This document shows, piece by piece, positions 8,818 through 16,801 of a stretch of 64,000 nt of DNA; within the stretch, counting starts at the first letter, position 1, and each line of letters starts with the position of its first letter. The notes beneath the pieces are model-generated. The model was not told the DNA's origin. It saw only the letters and a list, made by a program, of their open reading frames with translations, and searched no databases. The translations under genes and the position numbers were made by a program. The stretch covers positions 11,166 through 75,165 of the forward strand of contig JADJVQ010000042.1 of assembly GCA_016710525.1 (NCBI GenBank). Reading direction: 5' to 3'. The DNA is from Burkholderiaceae bacterium (GTDB lineage: Bacteria; Pseudomonadota; Gammaproteobacteria; Burkholderiales; Burkholderiaceae_E).

Positions 8818-8966
8818 GTGGTATCTCCGTTGTGTGGTCAGAACCGCTTTGACGCCGTGACTGGCCCAATGGCGGCCAGCCCGGCATGCGGGTTGCCCAC
8901 TTTATACTGCACCGCGAGCGAGTCCGGAACAATCCGCACTTGATTCGACACCCGCGGAGTTCAAAC

Positions 8967-10445
8967 ATGACACCCCAGAACCTGCTGATCCTGCTGTCCG
9001 ACGAGCACAATCCGAAGGTGATGGGCTGCGCAGGGCATCCGGATGTCCATACCCCGCATCTGGATGCGCTGGCGGCGCGCGGCACGCGATTGACCCGCGC
9101 CTATTGCGCGAGCCCCATCTGCGTACCGGCACGGGCGGCGATGATGACCGGGCGCCCGGTGTACGAAACCGGATACTGGGACAACGTCGACGCGTGGGAC
9201 GGCGTGGTGCCGGGCTGGTCCCACCGGCTGCGCGCGGCGGGCTACGAGGTGAGTTCGATCGGCAAGCTGCATTTCAGAGGCTGGCAGGGCGACGACTACG
9301 GATTTACCGAGACCTTGCTGCCCATGCACATCCATGAAGGGCGTGGCATGACCCGGATGTTGCTGCGCGATCCGCCGCTTCCCCCGGGCAGCGGCGCCGG
9401 CATGCTGAGCAGCGCCAAGGCGGGCTACTCGGATTACAACCGCTACGACGAGAACATCGTGGCAACGGCCAAGGCCTGGCTGGCCGAGCGTGGCGCCGAC
9501 CCCGCGCGCCGCTCGAGCAAACCTTGGGTGCTGATGGTGTCGATGGTGGCGCCGCATTTTCCTCTGACGGTGCCGGAGCCGTTCTTTTCGAGGTACGCCT
9601 CGCGTCCGCTGCCGATGCCCAAGGACTATGTGTTCGGCATCCATGCGGGCATGCATCCGTTCATCCAGGATTACGCGCGCCAGTCCAGCTACAACCTGCC
9701 GTTCAAGAACGACGCCGATGTGCGTCGCGCCCTGGCCGGCTACTACGGGCTGGTCACGTTCCTGGACCACCAGGTGGGTGAATTGCTGCGCACGCTGGAT
9801 GAAACCGGGCTGGCCGGCGATACGCGCGTCGTCTACCTCAGCGACCACGGCGACAATACCGGCGCACGCGGCCTGTGGGGCAAGAGCACGATGTACGACG
9901 AGTCCGCCGGCGTGCCGCTGATCATCGCGGGCCAGGGTGTGCCGCAGGGGCAGATCGTGTCGACTCCCTGCAGTCATCTCGATCTTTATGCCACCGTGCT
10001 CGACGCGGTCGGCCTGCGTGAAGAGCCCACGCTGGATGCGCAGGTGGGCGGCCATTCGGTGTCGTGGTTCGCGATGCCGCAGGCGGCAGATCCGTCGCGC
10101 ATCGTGCTGTCGGAGTACCACACGGTGGGCTCGAAGGCCGCGCTGTTCATGCTCACCGACAGCCGCTACAAGTACATTCATTACTGCGGCCTGCAGCCCC
10201 AGCTGTTCGATCTTCAGACGGACCCGGAAGAGCGCGACGACCTGCTGGCGCAGGCGGCAATCGGTGCCGATGCGGTGGCCGTGGCCGAACGTTTCGAGGC
10301 CGCGCTGCGTGCACGGATGGATCCGGATGAAGTCGATCGTCGGGCCAAGACTCGGCAGGCCGAACTGATCGAGTTGTTTGGCGGCCTCGAAGCGGTGAAG
10401 GCCAATACCGGGGCGGGTGGCTTCACCCCGGTGCCAATAAGCTGA
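8967..10445 (+). CDS. Type I sulfatase (formylglycine-dependent)
   Basis: A 492-residue sulfatase of the alkaline-phosphatase superfamily. The signature SPICVPARAAMMTGR holds the Cys (C52) that must be oxidised to formylglycine. Metal-binding Asp are in the N-terminal LLILLSDEHN and in YLSDHGD. ATG 8967 follows a CGGAG site; the frame upstream is open but unlike the family. No signal peptide is seen, so the protein is cytoplasmic. The N-terminus and the DNVDAW region recall choline-sulfatase relatives, but the substrate is not settled; phosphonate hydrolases share the fold. It is divergent from the substrate-binding protein, with 149 bases between. Confidence 0.85.
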   Translation: MTPQNLLILLSDEHNPKVMGCAGHPDVHTPHLDALAARGTRLTRAYCASPICVPARAAMMTGRPVYETGYWDNVDAWDGVVPGWSHRLRAAGYEVSSIGKLHFRGWQGDDYGFTETLLPMHIHEGRGMTRMLLRDPPLPPGSGAGMLSSAKAGYSDYNRYDENIVATAKAWLAERGADPARRSSKPWVLMVSMVAPHFPLTVPEPFFSRYASRPLPMPKDYVFGIHAGMHPFIQDYARQSSYNLPFKNDADVRRALAGYYGLVTFLDHQVGELLRTLDETGLAGDTRVVYLSDHGDNTGARGLWGKSTMYDESAGVPLIIAGQGVPQGQIVSTPCSHLDLYATVLDAVGLREEPTLDAQVGGHSVSWFAMPQAADPSRIVLSEYHTVGSKAALFMLTDSRYKYIHYCGLQPQLFDLQTDPEERDDLLAQAAIGADAVAVAERFEAALRARMDPDEVDRRAKTRQAELIELFGGLEAVKANTGAGGFTPVPIS

Positions 10446-10463
10446 CCAGCGGGCAGTGCTGCG

Positions 10464-10485
10464 GGCCGGGGCGGCAGCCCCGGTC
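10464..10485. terminator. GC-rich hairpin between convergent genes
   Basis: A 9-base-pair stem (one G-T pair) with a GGCA loop lies in the 64 bases between the convergent stops of the sulfatase and the P450. There is no T tract on either strand, so it may be a bidirectional terminator or only a transcript-stabilising hairpin. Confidence 0.35.
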
Positions 10486-10509
10486 GGCAAGCGCGTGCGG
10501 GCGCCTCGT

Positions 10510-11757
10510 TCAGCCCGGAATGCGAACCGGCAGCGAGGTGAACCCGTGCACGAAGCACGAGGAAACCCGTTCGGGTTCGCCAACCACTTCGATCATCGGG
10601 AACCGAGCGAGCGCTTCTTCCCAGAGGATCTGCAACTGCATCTCGGCCAGCCGGTTGCCCACGCAGCGGTGGATGCCGAAGCCGAACGAGATGTGCTGGC
10701 GCGGCCGGGCGCGATCGACGATGAAGGCGTCCGGGTTCTCGATGACCTCGTCATCGCGATTGCCCGAGATGTACCACATCACCACCTTGTCGCCCGCCTT
10801 GATCTGCTTGCCGCCGAGCTCGGTATCGACCAGCGCGGTGCGGCGCATGTGCGACAGCGGGGTCTGGTAGCGGATGATTTCCGAGACCGCGCTGGGGATC
10901 AGCTTGCGGTTCTCGCGCAGCTTGGCGTACTGGTCCGGGTTCTGATTCAGGAACAGCAGGCCGCCGGTGATCGAGTTGCGGGTCGTGTCGTTGCCGCCCA
11001 CGATCAGCAGCACCAGGTTGCCCAGAAACTCGGCCGGATTCATGTTCCGCGTGGCCGGCGCATGCGCCATCATCGAGATCAGATCGGTGCTGGGCGGCGC
11101 ATTGACGCGCTCGTTCCACAGCCGGGTGAAGTACTTCGCGCACTCCATGAGCTCGGCCTCGCGACGGGCCCAGCCCTCGGCGCCGGAGCCCGCGGGGATC
11201 GTGGTCGCGACATCGGACCAGTGGGTGAGCAGGCGCCGGTCTTCGAAGGGAAAGTCGAACAGCGTGGCGAGCATCTGGGTCGTCAGCTCGATGGAGACCT
11301 TGTCGACCCAGTTGAACGTTTCGTTGCGCGGCAGGCTCTCGAGGATCGCCACGGCCCGCGAGCGGATCAGGGACTCGAGCTTGGCCAGATTGGCCGGCGC
11401 GACGATCGGGCTGACCGCCATGCGCTGGGCGTCGTGCTTGGGCGGATCCATCGAGATGAAATTGGGCCGGCGCATCTGCGACGGGACTTCGAAAAGGGTG
11501 ATGCCGCCCAGGCTGGATTCGGAGGAGAACACCTGGTGGTTGGTGTCCACCGTGACGATGTCCTTGTACTTGGTCACCGACCAGAACGGACCGTGCTGGC
11601 CCTCCGGAAGGTAGTGGATGGGCGCCTCGCGGCGCAGGCGCGCCAGGTAAGGCCAGACGGTGTCGGTTCGGAACAGTTCGCCGTCGGACAGGTCGATCTT
11701 GTCCAGCGGCACCGCCTGCGCCTGCGCGCGGGCCTCGAGCATCGAAATCGCGTTCAT
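10510..11757 (-). CDS. Cytochrome P450
   Basis: A 415-residue soluble bacterial P450. The I-helix oxygen-activation motif is VGGNDTTRN, the K-helix ExxR is in AVSEIIRYQTP, and the haem-binding loop is FGFGIHRCVG with the thiolate Cys at 365. An AAGGAG site precedes ATG 11757. It is the last gene of the tetR-tauD-tauD-P450 series, 31 bases after the second dioxygenase. No ferredoxin or reductase gene is adjacent, so electrons come from elsewhere. The I-helix and haem regions resemble P450s acting on terpenoids, steroids or fatty-acid-like substrates, but substrate is not readable. Confidence 0.92.
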   Translation of the reverse strand: MNAISMLEARAQAQAVPLDKIDLSDGELFRTDTVWPYLARLRREAPIHYLPEGQHGPFWSVTKYKDIVTVDTNHQVFSSESSLGGITLFEVPSQMRRPNFISMDPPKHDAQRMAVSPIVAPANLAKLESLIRSRAVAILESLPRNETFNWVDKVSIELTTQMLATLFDFPFEDRRLLTHWSDVATTIPAGSGAEGWARREAELMECAKYFTRLWNERVNAPPSTDLISMMAHAPATRNMNPAEFLGNLVLLIVGGNDTTRNSITGGLLFLNQNPDQYAKLRENRKLIPSAVSEIIRYQTPLSHMRRTALVDTELGGKQIKAGDKVVMWYISGNRDDEVIENPDAFIVDRARPRQHISFGFGIHRCVGNRLAEMQLQILWEEALARFPMIEVVGEPERVSSCFVHGFTSLPVRIPG

Positions 11758-11788
11758 CGGTTTCTCCTTGGGGTCGGTTTGTCGGGCA

Positions 11789-12850
11789 TCAGTGCGCCAG
11801 TTCGGCCCTGAGCGCCGAGAGATCGAAGATGGGCGGGCGCGGATTGCGCTGCCAGATCTGCATGTCGTCGTAGCGGGCGAGGTAGGACTCGGGCAATGAC
11901 CCGATGCGCCCCGTGTCCAGCCACAGGCGCAGCAGGTATCGGCGGCGTTCCTTTTCGGGCCAGTCTTCGTAGCTGGTGCGCGAATGCAGCGTGGTGTAGT
12001 TGCAGATGAACTGCATGTCGCCGGGCTGCAGTTCCATGTCCAGGCGCAGGTCCTTGTCGTTGCACAGGCTGTCCATCAGGTCGAGGGCTTCGATCTGCTG
12101 CGGGGTGAGGCGCGGCAGCTCGGCGAAGCGCTGCGCCGAGGTGATGTAGGTGCGGTTGTAGCGGCACAGCAGGCGAGCGCCACACCACTCGAAGAACGCG
12201 CCGGTGTAGTAGGGCGGTTTGCCCGGCGGCTCCTCGCCGCGGCGATCCATGTGGAAGGGCTGATACATCACGCCGAGCAGGTCGGGGCGGCGCTCGAGCA
12301 CCGCGTTGTGCACGGCCGTGGAACTGACGATGCGCGACAGTCCGCCGCTGCGCGCCGGGTGCACGCACATCAGGCCGACCACGTCCTGCGAGTCGTTGTG
12401 AAAGGGCAGCACCAGCTTGGTCTGGTAACCGCGCACATTGGTGTTGGTGCGGAAGTCGACCCCCAGGTCGGTGACGTGGCCGAGCAGGTCGCCTTGCGCG
12501 TTCTGGGCGCGGCCCTCGCCCATGTGGGCGCCCAGGCCCCAGTAGATCAGGGCGGCGTCCTGGATCGGGTAGCGGCCGATGTCGAAGCCGCGCACCAGGG
12601 TGAAGCCGCGGCCGTCGATCACCTCGTCGATCATCGCGCGGATGCGCGCGGCGAGCGTGGGCAGCGGAAAATCCGACGCTTTCAGGTGCGGAATCTGCGC
12701 GCCCTTGCCCTTGGCGATCGCCAGCGCGGCCTGCAGTTCGTCGTTGTCGCTGGCGCTCAGACTCAGGATCCAGTCGGAGGAATGGCGCAGGTCGGCGCCC
12801 TTCCAGGCACTGGGGTGGTTGTACGGCTTGAAGGTGGCGGGTGCGTTCAT
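11789..12850 (-). CDS. TauD/TfdA-type 2-oxoglutarate-dependent dioxygenase, second copy
   Basis: A 353-residue Fe(II)/2-oxoglutarate dioxygenase. The facial triad fits H151 and D153 in LPFHNDSQD and H289 in TLHSRTSYED; the Arg-rich ERRRYLLRLW after it should bind 2-oxoglutarate. The start at ATG 12850 is where similarity to the neighbouring paralogue begins. The two tandem enzymes align throughout (for example FPLPTLAARI against FPLPTLGQKL, and GYQTK in both), so they come from a gene duplication but have diverged well. Family reactions include hydroxylation or desulfonation of small acids. The operon context with a P450 suggests sequential oxidation of one substrate. Confidence 0.85.
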   Translation of the reverse strand: MNAPATFKPYNHPSAWKGADLRHSSDWILSLSASDNDELQAALAIAKGKGAQIPHLKASDFPLPTLAARIRAMIDEVIDGRGFTLVRGFDIGRYPIQDAALIYWGLGAHMGEGRAQNAQGDLLGHVTDLGVDFRTNTNVRGYQTKLVLPFHNDSQDVVGLMCVHPARSGGLSRIVSSTAVHNAVLERRPDLLGVMYQPFHMDRRGEEPPGKPPYYTGAFFEWCGARLLCRYNRTYITSAQRFAELPRLTPQQIEALDLMDSLCNDKDLRLDMELQPGDMQFICNYTTLHSRTSYEDWPEKERRRYLLRLWLDTGRIGSLPESYLARYDDMQIWQRNPRPPIFDLSALRAELAH

Positions 12851-12906
12851 GGTGGTTTGACCTGCGCTAGAGGGGCACGACGTGTCGGAGGGGCGTGGCG
12901 AACGGA

Positions 12907-13974
12907 TCAGCAGGGCTCCAGCGGGGCGACCCGCCGCACCCCGGCCAGTTCGATGCCGCCCGGGCGACCCTTGGCCGTTTTTTTCTGCGGGCCGCCGGCC
13001 TTCGAGGGCAAGGCCGGACCGTCGTCGCAGGACAGCCACAGGCGCAGCAGGTGACGGCGCCGCTCGGGCTCGGGCCGGTCCTCATAGGCGGTGCGCGAGT
13101 GAAGGATCGAATGGTTCAGCAGGAACTGCATGTCGCCGGGACGAAAATCCATGTCGAGCCGGATCGCGTCGTCGCTGGCCAGTGTTTCGACCATTTTGAG
13201 CGCCTCGCGCTGCGCGGCGGACAGCCGGGGCACTTCCGCGAAGGCCTGGGCCTTCTCGATCATGCTCTGCACCAGGAAAGCGATCATCCGCCCCTCGCAG
13301 TCCTGGAACAGCGGAATCTGGTAGGCAGGCGATTGACCCGGGCTGATTTCGCCGACGCGCGAGAACCAGTAGCCGGCCTTCAGCAGTTCGGCCAGATCGG
13401 GGCGCCGGCGCACGAGTTCGTTCCAGACGGTGGTCGAACTGGCCACCCGCGACTGGCCTCCGGACAGGCCGGGCCGGATGCACAGCAGGCCGACGATGTC
13501 GCCGCCGTCAGTGTGGAACTGCAGCTCGGCCTTGGTCTGATAGCCGCGGGTGGTGGGGTCCTTGTAGTCCTTGCCCAGGTTGGCCACGTGGCCCAGCACA
13601 TGCCCCAGGCCATTCTGGGAGATGGGTTCGCCCAGGTGCGTGCCCAGGCCATAGAACGCGGTGGCCGACTCGCGAAGACTGCGTTCGCCGCTCGGCCAGC
13701 CGCGCAGCAGCGCAATGGCGCAGCCGTGCAGCAGCTGCTGGCGGACCTGGCGCAGCTTCTGGCCCAGCGTGGGCAGGGGAAACTGGGCCGCCGTCAGGGT
13801 GACCAGGTCGATGTCGTTTTCGATGGCGCGGGCCACGGCGTGGTCGAGTTCGGCGACGTCGGCCGGGGTCAGCGAATATTTCCAGTCCGTTCGGGCCGCC
13901 ATGGCCGGGCCGTACCAGGCGCGGGCGTCGTCGTAGGTCTGCAGCTGATGGGTCGCGGGCGCGGCAAGCGTCAT
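12907..13974 (-). CDS. TauD/TfdA-type 2-oxoglutarate-dependent dioxygenase, first copy
   Basis: A 355-residue paralogue of the enzyme coded just downstream. H154 and D156 in LQFHTDGGD and H292 in ILHSRTAYED give the iron triad; ERRRHLLRLW follows. The C-terminus carries an extra Lys/Gly/Pro-rich tail of about 35 residues not matched in the second copy. ATG 13974 follows a GGGAG site. It lies 21 bases after the TetR gene on the same strand, so the regulator and enzymes are probably one transcript. Confidence 0.85.
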   Translation of the reverse strand: MTLAAPATHQLQTYDDARAWYGPAMAARTDWKYSLTPADVAELDHAVARAIENDIDLVTLTAAQFPLPTLGQKLRQVRQQLLHGCAIALLRGWPSGERSLRESATAFYGLGTHLGEPISQNGLGHVLGHVANLGKDYKDPTTRGYQTKAELQFHTDGGDIVGLLCIRPGLSGGQSRVASSTTVWNELVRRRPDLAELLKAGYWFSRVGEISPGQSPAYQIPLFQDCEGRMIAFLVQSMIEKAQAFAEVPRLSAAQREALKMVETLASDDAIRLDMDFRPGDMQFLLNHSILHSRTAYEDRPEPERRRHLLRLWLSCDDGPALPSKAGGPQKKTAKGRPGGIELAGVRRVAPLEPC

Positions 13975-13995
13975 GGAGGTCTCCCGGAGTTCTGG

Positions 13996-14706
13996 TCAGG
14001 CCTGTGGCGGCCTGGGATGGTGTTCGGCGCCGACACCGGCGGTCATGAAATCGATCAGGGCTTCGACTTCTCGGCGAAAGCGGACAGAATTCGACGGGCT
14101 GACGGGTCCGTTGAACCGGACCCAGCCGCTGAGGGCATAGGTGGTGTGATTGCGCAGCATGCGCAGGCGGCGCTGCAGCACCGACGGCGGCAAATCCGGA
14201 AGGCAGCGCTGCACCAGGGTTTCGACGCGAAGCATGCTGCTCAGGTGACCGGTGTGCCACTGCACCTCGGGGCTGTCGGCGGGGCGCTGCGCGAGCTCGG
14301 AATAGATTTGCGCGTAGCGGGCACCCCAGTCGGTGGTGCGCACGCATTCGGCCAGCGGTTCGATCGCCGCCGCCATCACCTTTCGCAGATCGTGTGCCTG
14401 GCCGCAGGCCTCGAGTTCGTCGACGCGCTGATGCCGCATCGCATTGACGATGGCCTGGCGCCGTTCGACCACGGCCACGATCAGCGCCTCGCGGCTGCCG
14501 AAGTGGTAAAGGGCGGCCGAGGTGTTGTGCTGCTGGCTTGCGCGCACGATTTCGCGCATCGAGACCCAGTTCACGCCCCGTTCGGCAAACAGGCGTTCGG
14601 CGGCGTCGAGCAGCGCCTGCCGCGTCTGGCCGCTGCGCGCCACGCCGATGCCGCGGCGCGCGGTGGCGGATGCAGCAGGCAGCGGCGGCAGGGCGGTTTG
14701 CTGCAT
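13996..14706 (-). CDS. TetR-family regulator
   Basis: A 236-residue repressor-type protein. The DNA-binding domain spans about residues 25-75 (TRQALLDAAERLFAERG, then VSMREIVRAS and ALYHFGSREAL); the rest is a ligand-binding helical domain of no specific resemblance. It heads the tauD-tauD-P450 operon and probably controls it and itself through the inverted repeat 25 bases upstream of its start. The inducer is likely a substrate or intermediate of the oxidation pathway. Confidence 0.88.
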   Translation of the reverse strand: MQQTALPPLPAASATARRGIGVARSGQTRQALLDAAERLFAERGVNWVSMREIVRASQQHNTSAALYHFGSREALIVAVVERRQAIVNAMRHQRVDELEACGQAHDLRKVMAAAIEPLAECVRTTDWGARYAQIYSELAQRPADSPEVQWHTGHLSSMLRVETLVQRCLPDLPPSVLQRRLRMLRNHTTYALSGWVRFNGPVSPSNSVRFRREVEALIDFMTAGVGAEHHPRPPQA

Positions 14707-14730
14707 TGCGGAATATTTAAACCAGATGTA

Positions 14731-14750
14731 TTAATGGCCAGCGGCATTAA
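14731..14750. promoter_or_regulatory. Candidate TetR operator
   Basis: TTAATG, eight bases, CATTAA: a perfect 6-base inverted repeat about 25 bases upstream of the tetR start, in AT-rich sequence that stands out from the GC-rich surroundings. TetR-family regulators usually bind such palindromes next to their own gene. Confidence 0.5.
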
Positions 14751-14813
14751 GCGCGTCCGCGATGCCCGTGTCAATGCCCGATGTGATTTCTGGCGGGCCC
14801 CGCTCGGGGGCCG

Positions 14814-14852
14814 CCCGATTGGGGCTGCCCGATTGGGGGCGGCCCGATTGGG
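14814..14852. repeat. Short tandem repeat, three copies of CCCGATTGGG
   Basis: CCCGATTGGG begins at 14814, 14828 and 14843, a period of 14-15 bases. It lies between the amidohydrolase stop and the tetR promoter. No function is evident. Confidence 0.7.
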
Positions 14853-14864
14853 ATCAGTCGAAGA

Positions 14865-16583
14865 TCAGGGGGCCGCCTGGCCGCCGCGCACCAGCTTGCC
14901 GGGCATGGCGCCGGTGGCCTGGCCGTCGGCCATGATTTCCTGGCCCGACACGAAGGTGTGCCGGTAGCCGTCGGCCCGCTGCAGCATGCGCCGCCCGCCG
15001 GCCGGCAGGTCGTACGCCATTTCGGGCGGATGCAGGCGCAGCGCCGCCATGTCGATCACATTGATGTCGGCCTTGTAGCCCGGGGCGATCAGGCCGCGGT
15101 CGGCCAGGCCCACGGCCAGGGCCGTGCCGCGGCTCTGGCGGGCGATCAGGAATTCGAGCGGGATGCGGTCGCGCGGCCGATCGCGCCCCCACCACTGCAG
15201 CAAGGTGGTCGGAAAGCTCACGTCGCAGATGGTGCCGACGTGTGCGCCGCCGTCGGACAGGCCGGGCACCGTGTGCGGATGGGTGAGCATGGTGCGCACC
15301 ACGTCCAGGTTGCCGTCGGTGTAGTTCAGCGTGGGGGCGTAGAGCAGGGCGTGGCCGTCGTTCTCGAGCAGCCAGTCATAAGTGACCTGTGCCGGCGCCC
15401 GGCCCTCGCGTTCGGCGACCGCCAGCGCCGAGGTCGATGCGGCGGGTTCGTAGTCGGGCGGATTGCCGAGGCGGAAGATGGCCTGGTACTGGTCGAGCAT
15501 GTTGCTGCCGAGCAGGCCCTTCGGATCGACGGTGGTCTGCTCGATGATCGCCCGGCGCACGGCCGGGTCGCGCATGCGCGCCACGCGCTCGGCCAGCGGC
15601 AGGTGCGCGATGGCCTGATAGGCGGGGCTGTACATGAACGGATTCAGCGTGGCCTCCAGGCCCAGCATCAGGCCGATGGCGCGGGCCGCCACCTGGGCGC
15701 GCATGGCGATGCCGCGCGCGTTGGCCTCGCTGATCCGTTCCAGGAAGGGTTTCCAGAGGTCGGGCTTGCGATTGCTCTGCGCCAGCGAAATCGACATCGG
15801 CCGCCCGGATTCCTGCGCCATGCGCTCGAGCAGGTCCATCTCGTCGACGCGGTCGAGCCGGTCGCTGACGACCTGCATCACGCCGCGGCCGCTGCGGCCC
15901 ATGGCGCGCGCGATGGCCATCAGTTCGTCGGCCTCGGCGCGCAGCGTGGGGATGTGTTCGCCCGAGATGCTGCGGTGATTGACCGTGCGCGAGGTGGAAA
16001 AGCCGAGCGCGCCGGCTTCGATGGCCTCGCGGGTGGCCTGCGCCATGCGCTCGATTTCGTCCGGGGTGGCGGCCTGGCGCGCGATGGCCCGTTCGCCCAT
16101 CGCGTGCACGCGGATCGCCGCATGGGGCGCCTGCGCGCCCAGATCGATGTCGCGCGGCAGCGACTCGAGGAAGTCGAGGTACTGGGGGAAGGTTTCCCAC
16201 TGCCAGGGAATGCCCTCGTGCAAGGCGGTGCCGGGGATGTCCTCGACGCCTTCCATCAGTTCGATCAGGCGGTCGCGGTTGCGGACGTACACCGGGGCGA
16301 AGCCGACGCCGCAATTGCCCATGACGGCGGTGGTCACACCGTGCCAGCTGGACGGCGCAAGGTGCTTGTCCCAGGCGGCCTGGCCGTCGTAGTGGGTGTG
16401 GATATCGACGAAGCCGGGCGCAACGAGCAGGCCCTGGGCATCGATCTCGCGATGCCCGCGGCCGGACACCTTGCCGACCTCGGTGACCCGGCCGTTGTCG
16501 ATGGCCACGTCGGCCTGGCGCGGCGCGCCGCCGCTGCCGTCGATGACCGTGCCGCCGCGAATGACGAGCGCATGCGAATTCAT
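14865..16583 (-). CDS. Amidohydrolase family 3, N-acyl-D-amino-acid deacylase-like
   Basis: A 572-residue metal-dependent hydrolase starting at ATG 16583. The HxH of the amidohydrolase fold is in FVDIHTHYDGQ (H62, H64), the region VMGNCGVGFAPV carries the Cys ligand seen in D-aminoacylases, and LSDGGAHVGTICD holds the late Asp. The closest functional group is N-acyl-D-amino-acid deacylases (D-aminoacylase), although many relatives have unproven substrates. It is divergent from the lipoprotein sulfatase (218 bases between) and ends 158 bases after the tetR start. Context suggests a role in breaking an amide in the compound handled by this cluster. Confidence 0.82.
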   Translation of the reverse strand: MNSHALVIRGGTVIDGSGGAPRQADVAIDNGRVTEVGKVSGRGHREIDAQGLLVAPGFVDIHTHYDGQAAWDKHLAPSSWHGVTTAVMGNCGVGFAPVYVRNRDRLIELMEGVEDIPGTALHEGIPWQWETFPQYLDFLESLPRDIDLGAQAPHAAIRVHAMGERAIARQAATPDEIERMAQATREAIEAGALGFSTSRTVNHRSISGEHIPTLRAEADELMAIARAMGRSGRGVMQVVSDRLDRVDEMDLLERMAQESGRPMSISLAQSNRKPDLWKPFLERISEANARGIAMRAQVAARAIGLMLGLEATLNPFMYSPAYQAIAHLPLAERVARMRDPAVRRAIIEQTTVDPKGLLGSNMLDQYQAIFRLGNPPDYEPAASTSALAVAEREGRAPAQVTYDWLLENDGHALLYAPTLNYTDGNLDVVRTMLTHPHTVPGLSDGGAHVGTICDVSFPTTLLQWWGRDRPRDRIPLEFLIARQSRGTALAVGLADRGLIAPGYKADINVIDMAALRLHPPEMAYDLPAGGRRMLQRADGYRHTFVSGQEIMADGQATGAMPGKLVRGGQAAP

Positions 16584-16801
16584 GGGAGTCCCTTGGCGTG
16601 AGCCGGGTGGATGCCGATCGAACGGAAGCCCCGGGCCTGGCCATCGGCTTGGGGCGTGCTGGTGTTCTTGAGTATATTCGGGCGGTGCGCAGGGCGTCGG
16701 GCGCGGTGGCCCGGACATGGAACGCGCGGGTCGATGCGTGAAACGCGGACACCCGGAGACCCGAACGGGCTGCGCCCGCCGACCCTGATGCAGGAGTGCC
16801 C

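Noticed and set aside
6499..8943. An 814-codon plus-strand frame across araC and the substrate-binding gene
   Set aside because: It is a shadow of two clear genes on the other strand and has a biased composition with no motif.
12895..14967. A 690-codon plus-strand frame over the two TauD genes and tetR
   Set aside because: It mirrors three genes with strong motifs on the minus strand.
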